Assembly (NCBI GenBank): GCA_021107195.1 | Contig: JAIOTF010000122.1 | Span: 1 to 6,800, forward strand | From: Anaerolineaceae bacterium | Lineage (GTDB): Bacteria > Chloroflexota > Anaerolineae > Anaerolineales > Anaerolineaceae | Direction: 5' to 3' | Length of the DNA stretch: 6,800 nucleotides | Shown: piece after piece, positions 1 through 5,452 of the stretch | How positions within the stretch are numbered: the stretch's first letter is position 1 | How the letters are laid out: each line of letters opens with the position of its first letter | Position numbers and translations under genes: made by a program | The notes under the pieces: generated by a model | The model's database searches: none | Told to the model about the DNA's origin: nothing | Seen by the model: the letters and a program-made list of their open reading frames with translations, nothing else

Positions 1-600
1 GTAGTATGCACTGTTCAGGTACCACTCCAGCACCTGGGCACGCCCGAAGCGTTTGACAAGCTGGGCCGCCAGCAGGCGCATGCGCAGGCTGCGCCGCAGA
101 CCGGGCGCTTCATTTTCCAGCAGCAGATCATTAACCAATTTTTCAGCGAGGGTCTCGGGTTGGGGGGCGGTCAGGCTGCGCCATTGAAAGCCCGGGTGCT
201 GCCAGAAACGAGGGTCATTCAGCGCGATGGTGGACTGGACGAAGATTGGTGAAAACGATTCCTCTTGCTGGGGGTCAATGGTGAGCCAGGTGTGGGGGAT
301 ACCGGGATTTTCGAGTGTAAGCAGCAGGGTTTCGCCACTGCGATCATAGAGCTGGGTGGGTTGTTGCAAAAGCCCGTTCTGACGGTCGAGCAGCTCTGGC
401 AGCAGGTCCAGCGAGGGGAGGTCGGTTGTCAATTGGGCATAGGTGATCCCTGCCCAGAGCAAACCCACGGCCAGCAGCAACCCGGCAGTTGCTCCCAGCC
501 CCAGGGCAATATGGCTGAAGCGTTTTTGGGCGCTTTTGCGCTGGGCAGAAGCTTGCCGTCGGCGGCGTTGGATGAGGAGGGTCAGGTCAAGCAGGCGCAT
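1..600 (-). CDS. Class A PBP-like transglycosylase (GT51), N-terminal part, cut by the window edge
   Basis: The first 200 residues of a bitopic inner-membrane protein are visible; the C-terminus, including any penicillin-binding transpeptidase domain, lies beyond position 1. Residues 11-28 are strongly basic (QRRRRQ), and residues 33-55 form one membrane segment, giving a cytoplasmic N-terminus. The segment PTQLYDRSGE (81-90) matches the 'pT.iyDr.G' lead-in of class A penicillin-binding proteins. The GT51 glycan-polymerase motifs follow in order: ALNDPRFWQHPG (126-137), PETLAEKLVNDLLL (148-161), and RRSLRMRLLAAQLV (169-182) running into VLEWYLNSAYY (190-200). The order and spacing support GT51. 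However, the motif-1 Glu is Asn128, the RKxxE Glu is Arg173, and the GGSTITQQ core is largely lost, so polymerase activity is doubtful. The ATG at 600 follows the upstream TPR gene by 18 nt, in the same frame, with no clear Shine-Dalgarno site, suggesting translational coupling. The fold call is fairly secure; the activity is not. Confidence 0.8.
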   Translation of the reverse strand, partial: MRLLDLTLLIQRRRRQASAQRKSAQKRFSHIALGLGATAGLLLAVGLLWAGITYAQLTTDLPSLDLLPELLDRQNGLLQQPTQLYDRSGETLLLTLENPGIPHTWLTIDPQQEESFSPIFVQSTIALNDPRFWQHPGFQWRSLTAPQPETLAEKLVNDLLLENEAPGLRRSLRMRLLAAQLVKRFGRAQVLEWYLNSAYY

Positions 601-618
601 GGCAAGGATAGGGGATCA

Positions 619-2439
619 TCACGGCCTGGGTGTTGACGATGGCCGGGGAGTGGGGGTGCGCGTGAGAGTGCGTGTACGGGTGGGGGTGATAGTCCTGGTC
701 AAGGTAGGCGTGCGGGTGAAGGTAGCGACCCGGTTGAGGCGTTCTTCAGCCACTTTTTTCCATTCTTTGGGGTAGCTCTCTTCAGGCAGCTTGAGCAGGT
801 TGCTCCAGTTCTTGCGGGCAACATTCGTCATACCGTCAAGGTTTTCGAGGGCCTGTGCGCGCCAGTAATAGATTTGCGCCCAGTCTTCATCGCTTTCGGC
901 GTAAGCTTCGCACTCGCTGAACTTTTGGTAGGCGTTGCCGTCGTCCTCCAGCAGGAGGTACGCCTGACCGAGGGTCATATTGGCCACGAAGGAATGTTTG
1001 TCAAGGCCGATCGATCTCAGCAGGTCTGATTTGGCTTTTTCAATTTCATCGCGTTCAAAATAGATCAGGCCGCGTTGCAAATAGGCCGTTGGTTGTTTGT
1101 TATCCAGCTTGATTGCTTTCGTATAGGCATCAAGCGCCAGGGATTGCTGGCCACGGGTTTCGTAGGCCAGGCCGAGCCAGGTGTAGGCTTCGCCATCATA
1201 TTTTTCGTGTGCCAGGTAGATGGTCAGGATGTCGAGTGCTTCGCCGATTTCTCCGGCAGCCAGGTATGCTTGCCCCAGAACGCGGTAACTGTTCAAATGC
1301 GTTGGGTCGAGTTCGTTAGCCAGCAGAGCGTTCTTCAGGGCCTGCTCAGGTTCTTCCAGCAAGAGCAAGGCCTGGGCGCGATAGAGCGGCAGGAAGGGAG
1401 ATTCAAGTCCGACGTCTTGTGCCTCATCCACATATTCCAGGGCGGCTTCGCCGTTATTCTGGTTCAGTGAGAGGAGAGCCAGTTCCAGATAGGCTTCCAG
1501 TATCTGTGGGTCGTTCTTGATGGCTAGCTTGAAATTATCGCGGGCACTTTCCCATTGATCCATCTCATACAGATAGGTTTTTCCCAGCCCCAGGAAGGCC
1601 GGCGCAAAATTACTGTCGCGGTTCAAAGCCTGGTTATAGGATTTGATCGCCTGTAAATCGTATTCCTTGTGGCGGTAGGCTTCACCGGTGTAATAGTAGA
1701 TGTCGGGGGAATCGGGTTCCACGTCGGCTGCTTGCTCCATATAGGTTATTACATCATCCCATTCTTCCTTCTCAAAAGCCCGCATGCCGGCTTTAAAGGC
1801 TTCGGTGCGGGGATGGGGGGTGTTGACATACAGCGGCGTGGGGGTGAAGGTTTCTTCGAGCAGCATCCACAAGGGGGTTGGACCTGCCTCTGTGGGGGTC
1901 AGCACGGTGGGTGTGGCGGCCAGGGTTTGCTGCAGGGCGGCCGGCGGACGGAATGTGGAGAGGATGATCGGGGTAGATGTGGCCTGCCGGGTAATGCGCA
2001 GCGATGGGGCAAAGATGCCGAGTGAGACCAGTGCCAGCACCAGGATCGTTGCTCCCAGGCCGATCAGGACGCGCTTCGCAGTGAAGAAATCTTTCAGGCT
2101 GGGCGGTTTAAAACGGGTCAGGTATTCTTTTCGCAGATCTTTCTGCCAGTCACGGACTAGTTTTTTGGGTGGGATGACCATCTGTTCATCAATGGGTAGT
2201 TCGCCCAGGATGATCAGACCTTTCTTCGTTTCCTTGTTCTCGGGGTCGATCTTGTAGGCCTGCTTCAGGCAGTATTTGCGTTCGCGCACAGAATCGACTA
2301 CCGCACTCATCCACAGCCAGTACTCGGCTTTGCGGGGATTTCTTTTGATGAGGCGGGTGAGTAGATCGCGGGCGCGTGATAGATCGTCCGCCTGAATGGC
2401 CGTCATGGCTTCCTGAAAGATATTCTCTTCGATGGTCAC
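619..2439 (-). CDS. Membrane-anchored tetratricopeptide repeat protein with Thr/Pro-rich tail
   Basis: A 606-residue bitopic protein of unknown specific role, likely a protein-protein scaffold. Residues 5-80 form a short helical TPR-like module (EAMTAIQADDLSRARDLL), predicted cytoplasmic. Residues 124-144 form one membrane segment (LIGLGATILVLALVSLGIF) preceded by Lys/Arg, so the remainder should be outside. Residues 151-211 are a Thr/Pro-rich linker. Residues 212 to about 556 hold roughly nine or ten TPR units with the usual W/Y-LG-AY-A-P pattern, for example 'YLQRGLIYFERDEIEKAKSD'. Residues 573-606 form a Thr-Pro-Arg tail. The start is GTG: an in-frame TAA lies three codons upstream, and the next Met (residue 12) would remove the first helix of the N-terminal module. 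It is the first gene of a likely operon with the transglycosylase-like gene, which hints at a cell-wall role, but this is inference from position only. Confidence 0.88.
   Translation of the reverse strand: MTIEENIFQEAMTAIQADDLSRARDLLTRLIKRNPRKAEYWLWMSAVVDSVRERKYCLKQAYKIDPENKETKKGLIILGELPIDEQMVIPPKKLVRDWQKDLRKEYLTRFKPPSLKDFFTAKRVLIGLGATILVLALVSLGIFAPSLRITRQATSTPIILSTFRPPAALQQTLAATPTVLTPTEAGPTPLWMLLEETFTPTPLYVNTPHPRTEAFKAGMRAFEKEEWDDVITYMEQAADVEPDSPDIYYYTGEAYRHKEYDLQAIKSYNQALNRDSNFAPAFLGLGKTYLYEMDQWESARDNFKLAIKNDPQILEAYLELALLSLNQNNGEAALEYVDEAQDVGLESPFLPLYRAQALLLLEEPEQALKNALLANELDPTHLNSYRVLGQAYLAAGEIGEALDILTIYLAHEKYDGEAYTWLGLAYETRGQQSLALDAYTKAIKLDNKQPTAYLQRGLIYFERDEIEKAKSDLLRSIGLDKHSFVANMTLGQAYLLLEDDGNAYQKFSECEAYAESDEDWAQIYYWRAQALENLDGMTNVARKNWSNLLKLPEESYPKEWKKVAEERLNRVATFTRTPTLTRTITPTRTRTLTRTPTPRPSSTPRP
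622..723 (-). repeat. Low-complexity DNA coding the Thr-Pro-Arg tail
   Basis: The last 34 codons of the TPR gene are a degenerate short-period repeat. They encode alternating Thr with Arg, Pro, Leu or Ile (motifs such as TRTPT and TPTR) and end in PSSTPRP. The plus strand reads as many GTG/CGTG/GGTG steps. Such tails can be extended, O-glycosylated or wall-spanning, but nothing here proves modification. The repeat could change length by slippage, and it ends right next to the following gene. Confidence 0.6.
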
Positions 2440-2445
2440 GCTTTG

Positions 2446-2474
2446 AGTTTAGCACAGCATGAAATAGTCGGCAA
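2446..2474 (-). promoter_or_regulatory. Sigma70-type promoter for the TPR gene, probably leaderless
   Basis: On the minus strand, TTGCCG (2474-2469) is followed by a 17-nt spacer and TAAACT (2451-2446). The -10 is preceded by TGC, making an extended -10 (TGCTAAACT). Six bases separate the -10 from the GTG at 2439, so transcription would begin at or next to the start codon. No Shine-Dalgarno sequence lies in front of the GTG, which fits a leaderless mRNA. Confidence 0.5.
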
Positions 2475-2488
2475 GTCTGGCGGGACTT

Positions 2489-2512
2489 ACAAGCGCAGGC
2501 TGAGCTTGTCGA
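2489..2512. repeat. Intergenic inverted repeat containing CTGAGCTTGTCGA
   Basis: ACAAGC (2489-2494) and GCTTGT (2504-2509) are perfect inverted arms around a 9-nt spacer. The stretch 2500-2512 (CTGAGCTTGTCGA) is the complement of TCGACAAGCTCAG, a core I recognise from short palindromic repeats dispersed between genes in many bacteria. Here it would be a single decayed copy. A second small hairpin, TACCC-GAAT-GGGTA, lies close by at 2518-2531. No T-run follows either, so they are not intrinsic terminators. Confidence 0.4.
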
Positions 2513-2573
2513 TACTATACCCGAATGGGTAAGCCGGAGCGGGTTTAATAGCACCCCTCCCCAGCCTTCCTAA

Positions 2574-2593
2574 ATTTGCGGTAGTTTGCAAAT
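2574..2593. repeat. Short inverted repeat, possible operator
   Basis: ATTTGC (2574-2579) and GCAAAT (2588-2593) are perfect 6-bp inverted arms around 8 nt, about 40 bp upstream of the -10 of the LysM gene. The geometry suits a dimeric regulator site, but arms this short can arise by chance. No regulator gene is in the window. Confidence 0.2.
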
Positions 2594-2633
2594 CAGGGAA
2601 GGCGCCAGGTGATAACGCAGCCTTGTCTGCGGG

Positions 2634-2639
2634 TATAAT
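2634..2639 (+). promoter_or_regulatory. Consensus -10 box of the LysM lipoprotein gene, probably leaderless
   Basis: A perfect TATAAT lies 6 nt before the ATG at 2646, so the transcript should start at or beside the A of the ATG. There is no good -35 at the usual spacing (GATAAC at 2611-2616 is poor), so an activator may be needed. No Shine-Dalgarno sequence is present. This supports the ATG at 2646 over the in-frame TTG at 2640, which would lie upstream of the expected transcript start. Confidence 0.5.
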
Positions 2640-2645
2640 TTGAGT

Positions 2646-3617
2646 ATGATGGCAAGAAAAATCCTACTTGGTCTGACCTTATTCAGCCTGATTTTGGCAG
2701 GCTGCACACCGGCCGCGGCGGAAGAATCGCAGCCTGCGCTGGAGCAAACGCCTCCCCTGACCGTGTATGCCACCCGGACTGAGTCGGCGCCGCTCGTGCA
2801 GGAGAGCCAACCTACACCCACGCCTCTGCCTTCCCCCACGCCGACACCGCGCACGCATACTGTTGCTAAAGGGGAGGACCTGGGGGGAATTGCATTTTTG
2901 TATGGCACCACGGTACCGGCTTTACTGGCCGCCAATCCAGAGGTAGACCCGTACCTGATGAGCGTTGGAACGGTGCTGATCATTCCAAATGCAGATGAAG
3001 ACGAAGCCCTGGCGGCCAGCCTGGCAGCCACGCCTGTGCCGGTGGACGTGCTCCCGCCAGATTGCTGGCCTATGCAGGACGGCGGAATGTGGTGTTTTGC
3101 GCTGGTACGTAATCCGCTGGACACGGCAGTGGAGAGTGTTTCGGTTTTAATCAGCATGGCCGCTTCGGATGAAAATGAGGCTGTTTCCTGGAAAACCGCT
3201 CCTCTGTTGAATGTGATCCCGGCGGGGGCAGCACTCCCGGCGGGGACGTATTTTTCGCCACCTGTGCCTGACCGGCCAGGGGTGAGTGCTCAGTTGGTGG
3301 CCGCTTTACCTGCCGCAGAACTGGACGACCGCTACCTGCCAGTGCAGTTGGATGTAGAATCGATCGAGATCACTGACGATGGCAGTGCTGCCCGTGTGCA
3401 GGGCAGTTTGCGGTTGGAGCAGGATGAGGCTTCAGACGTTGTGGTGTGGGTAGCGTTGACTGCCAAAAATTCTGCTGGTCAGGTGATTGGCTGGCGGCGG
3501 TGGCAAGGCCGGTTGACCCTGGGCGGCGGCGAAACAGCAGCGTTTGTTGCAGAAGTTTATGCAGTGGGGGGTAAAAAAATTGCCAGCGTAGAAACGCTGG
3601 CAGAAGCGAGACCCTGA
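2646..3617 (+). CDS. LysM-domain lipoprotein with paired C-terminal beta-sandwich domains
   Basis: A 323-residue exported lipoprotein. Residues 1-20 are a type II signal peptide with basic ARK, a hydrophobic core and lipobox LAGC (Cys20). Residues 21-68 are a disordered Pro/Thr spacer (PTPTPLPSPTPTPRT) that would let the protein reach away from the membrane. Residues 70-114 are one LysM domain (HTVAKGEDLGGIAFLYGTTV ending in SVGTVLIIP), the fold that binds GlcNAc-containing glycans such as peptidoglycan. The rest, 131-323, looks like two beta-sandwich domains resembling FxLYD-type modules: 'CWPMQDGGMWCFALVRNPLD' opens the first, with Cys140 and Cys150 a plausible disulfide, and 'VQGSLRL ... 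GWRRWQGRLTLGGGETAAF' marks the second. The start is the ATG six bases after a perfect -10 box; ATG 2649 is an equally readable alternative. It converges on the next gene with only 12 bp between stop codons. The ligand and partner are unknown. Confidence 0.88.
   Translation: MMARKILLGLTLFSLILAGCTPAAAEESQPALEQTPPLTVYATRTESAPLVQESQPTPTPLPSPTPTPRTHTVAKGEDLGGIAFLYGTTVPALLAANPEVDPYLMSVGTVLIIPNADEDEALAASLAATPVPVDVLPPDCWPMQDGGMWCFALVRNPLDTAVESVSVLISMAASDENEAVSWKTAPLLNVIPAGAALPAGTYFSPPVPDRPGVSAQLVAALPAAELDDRYLPVQLDVESIEITDDGSAARVQGSLRLEQDEASDVVVWVALTAKNSAGQVIGWRRWQGRLTLGGGETAAFVAEVYAVGGKKIASVETLAEARP
3573..3602 (-). terminator. Intrinsic terminator of the repeat lipoprotein gene, embedded in the LysM gene
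   Basis: Read on the minus strand, TGCCAGCGT - TTCT - ACGCTGGCA forms a perfect 9-bp stem with a 4-nt loop, followed by A and seven T residues. It begins 28 nt after the stop codon of the 3630-5135 gene. The same bases encode residues 313-319 of the LysM lipoprotein on the other strand. On the plus strand no T-run follows the hairpin, so it should terminate only minus-strand transcription. Confidence 0.85.
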
Positions 3618-3629
3618 AATTTGAGGGGA

Positions 3630-5135
3630 TCAATTCAGGTCCCAGATGAGGTAGGATTCGAATTGACATACCGGCTGCCCTGCATTTGCTGCCAGGCAGA
3701 CCTGGTAGGTGATCATGTCACCGTGTTTGGTGCCCGGCAATGGTGAGATGGATATCGTGGTGGTGCCACTTTCATCCGTGGGAGGGGACTGGTATGTTTG
3801 CTGGATGCCGGTGGGGGTGGTCAGTGTGGCGACAACCTCAATACCGGCGACAGGCTGGCTGTTGCTTCGTTGGAAGACTGCCACTCTCAGAACTTGATTG
3901 TCTGTGCTGCCAGGTTGGGGTAATAGTTCGCTGACCAGCAGTTGCAGGGGCTGGCTCACTGCGATTTGCCCGGCGGGTTGCAAGGACGGGTTGATTTGTT
4001 CCAGATAGAATTTACCCAGCGGCGTGATACGAACTTCTTGTCCCTCTGGCACGCCGAGAAGATAATCCAGGCAATAATTGGCAAAGCATTGTCGACCCCA
4101 AATCTCTTTCTGCTCCGGGATATCAAAGGGGTCTGATATGGGCTGACCGGAGTATGTCGTTCCGCCGTGCATCAGGATGAATTCATCAAATATAACCGGC
4201 ACGTGGTATCCCATTTCACCTTCGGTTTGATAGAAGATCATGTTGTGTTGGCGATCATACAGTTGGAAGCCTGGTGATTCGCTGTGCATTCCAAGTGTGA
4301 TCGGCAGCGGGCGAAAACGGATGATTTCGGGCTGGTCCTGAGTGACGTACACGGCAACTGTTTCATACACTTGCTCGATGTTCCCATCCGGGGCGGTAAA
4401 GGTTTGTGAAATCGGCTTGCCGAAAATTTGCGTTCCACCCAGCCGGTCAATACCGTTTCTGAAAACCATGGCTGGTTCAGTGGCCGTGTTTGGAGCTGCT
4501 AAAGTGGGTTGTTGTTGTCTGTCACCATTGCAGGTTTTACACGTATAGCGCCCATAGGGTAATAATTCAACGCGGGCATCAGGATCATCCAGACGGATGT
4601 AAAAACCGGCATTTTGGAAGTGCTGCTCGATGCAATTGGATTCTTGATTATAAATAACATTGCTTAGCGGTGGGCCAACCTGGCTCTTGCCACGCAGGTC
4701 ATTGTAGACGACCATGAAGGCAGGATAGATACGATAGCCATCAATGATGAAGGGACTGCTCGTTTCCACCGTATCATTCGGCGGCTCGGCCACACCTAAT
4801 TTACTTCCGAGCGGGGCCAGATAAAAACGTTTGGCGGGATCAGTTTCTACTGGATTCATGCACAACAGTGCATTGGTTGTGTACTGGCAGGTGGAACCAT
4901 CGAACTCAAAGTCCAAAGAAATCGCTGGTCCGAGATACCGTTCGCCGTTTAAGTCTGCATAAAATTCCCGCAGCATTGGCGTAATAGTGTAATTGTAGGT
5001 TTCAAGGGATGAATCAGATGCAGGTACAGGCATATTGCACCCCTGTAACATTAAAGAGGTGAACATGATGAATAGGATATGCAGGAAGTATTTTTTGTTA
5101 ATGGTACACCGCGCAAATTCATGCCATTGGAACAT
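3630..5135 (-). CDS. Lipoprotein with four internal repeats and a C-terminal Ig-like domain
   Basis: A 501-residue predicted surface lipoprotein of unknown function. Residues 1-33 form a type II signal peptide with an unusually long n-region, then NKKYFLHILFIMFTSLMLQGC, where Cys33 would be lipidated. Four related units of about 55-60 residues follow, at roughly 56-110, 139-195, 222-282 and 318-374. Each has a 'G.P[IL]S' turn (LGPAIS, VGPPLS, FGKPIS, SGQPIS), a middle aromatic/Gln segment, and an ending like APLG, LPYG, PITLG or TPLG. A CxxC pair (Cys199, Cys202) sits between units 2 and 3. Residues 393-501 resemble a bacterial Ig-like domain (PVAGIEVVATLTTPTG, then TDESGTTTISI), with Cys480 and Cys490 possibly bonded. 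I chose the ATG at 5135 because AGGGGA lies 9 nt upstream; the earlier ATG at 5165 has only a GAGG that overlaps the predicted transcription start. The units resemble extracellular repeats I associate with Chloroflexota proteins; ligand unknown. Confidence 0.82.
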   Translation of the reverse strand: MFQWHEFARCTINKKYFLHILFIMFTSLMLQGCNMPVPASDSSLETYNYTITPMLREFYADLNGERYLGPAISLDFEFDGSTCQYTTNALLCMNPVETDPAKRFYLAPLGSKLGVAEPPNDTVETSSPFIIDGYRIYPAFMVVYNDLRGKSQVGPPLSNVIYNQESNCIEQHFQNAGFYIRLDDPDARVELLPYGRYTCKTCNGDRQQQPTLAAPNTATEPAMVFRNGIDRLGGTQIFGKPISQTFTAPDGNIEQVYETVAVYVTQDQPEIIRFRPLPITLGMHSESPGFQLYDRQHNMIFYQTEGEMGYHVPVIFDEFILMHGGTTYSGQPISDPFDIPEQKEIWGRQCFANYCLDYLLGVPEGQEVRITPLGKFYLEQINPSLQPAGQIAVSQPLQLLVSELLPQPGSTDNQVLRVAVFQRSNSQPVAGIEVVATLTTPTGIQQTYQSPPTDESGTTTISISPLPGTKHGDMITYQVCLAANAGQPVCQFESYLIWDLN

Positions 5136-5144
5136 GGATTGTGT

Positions 5145-5150
5145 TCCCCT
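5145..5150 (-). promoter_or_regulatory. Shine-Dalgarno site that decides the lipoprotein start
   Basis: AGGGGA on the minus strand lies 9 nt before the ATG at 5135. It favours this start over the in-frame ATG at 5165, which would add ten residues (MVATCRGTQS) in front of an already long signal-peptide n-region. Confidence 0.6.
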
Positions 5151-5183
5151 ACAGGTTGCTACCATACATTTGAATCCTCAATC

Positions 5184-5212
5184 ATTATACATAAATACTC
5201 CAAAATATTCAA
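5184..5212 (-). promoter_or_regulatory. Sigma70-type promoter of the repeat lipoprotein gene
   Basis: On the minus strand, TTGAAT (5212-5207), a 17-nt spacer and a perfect TATAAT (5189-5184) form a strong housekeeping promoter. The start should be near 5177, giving a leader of about 40 nt before the ATG at 5135. The surrounding 5180-5220 region is clearly AT-rich compared with the flanking genes. Confidence 0.7.
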
Positions 5213-5332
5213 ATTAAATCGTCTGTGGAATACGATGAACCACCTGGATTTTATCCTGCAAGCGGTTCTTTTGAGATTGGGTGGATCAAATGGGGTGGCA
5301 GGCTGCGACATCATCGGGAATGACCTGTAAGG

Positions 5333-5345
5333 AAGGGTTACCCTT
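5333..5345. promoter_or_regulatory. Perfect 13-bp palindrome, possible operator
   Basis: AAGGGT-T-ACCCTT is a perfect inverted repeat with a single central base. It lies about 45 bp upstream of the extended -10 of the epimerase-like gene, between two divergent promoters. A regulator site is possible; no regulator is encoded in the window. Apart from this and the promoters, the 317-bp gap from 5136 to 5452 shows no convincing gene. Confidence 0.25.
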
Positions 5346-5388
5346 GAGAAGGAGAGGATTATAGGTCAGATCTTTCAACAGGCGTCAA

Positions 5389-5397
5389 TGGTACAAT
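5389..5397 (+). promoter_or_regulatory. Extended -10 promoter of the epimerase-like gene
   Basis: TGGTACAAT is an extended -10 element (TGn plus TACAAT, one mismatch to consensus). There is no good -35 at 16-18 nt, which is usual for this promoter class. The start would be near 5404, giving a leader of about 50 nt. That leader contains GGAAGG at 5434-5439, 13 nt before the ATG at 5453, a rather distant ribosome-binding site. Confidence 0.45.
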
Positions 5398-5452
5398 CAC
5401 TTCATTGGCAGAGGTATGCTTCGCCAATTTCCGGGAAGGTAAGAAAAAAGAA

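Noticed and set aside
265..775. Plus-strand open frames of 110-123 codons
   Set aside because: They lie opposite the transglycosylase-like and TPR genes, whose motifs are clear; the translated products are low-complexity shadows with no recognisable domain.
1669..2257. Plus-strand open frames of 118 and 157 codons
   Set aside because: These are antisense to the TPR gene's linker and membrane segment; the Gly/Cys/Arg-rich products mirror the opposite strand's Thr/Pro codons.
2189..2554. Minus-strand frame of 121 codons overlapping the TPR start
   Set aside because: It is a frame-shifted reading of the TPR N-terminus plus intergenic DNA and lacks any domain; the TPR frame explains the region.
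2570..3157. Minus-strand frame of 195 codons
   Set aside because: It is antisense to the LysM gene and Ser/Gly/Val-rich with no domain; the plus strand has a signal peptide, lipobox and LysM fold.
3689..3708. Hairpin CTGCCAGG-CAGA-CCTGGTAG as a terminator for the LysM gene
   Set aside because: The 8-bp stem (one G-T pair) has no T-run after it on the plus strand and lies within the convergent coding region; intrinsic termination is not supported.
5079..5330. Plus-strand small gene of 83 codons in the divergent intergenic region
   Set aside because: It overlaps the start and promoter of the repeat lipoprotein gene, has no ribosome-binding site, and its product has no protein-like pattern.
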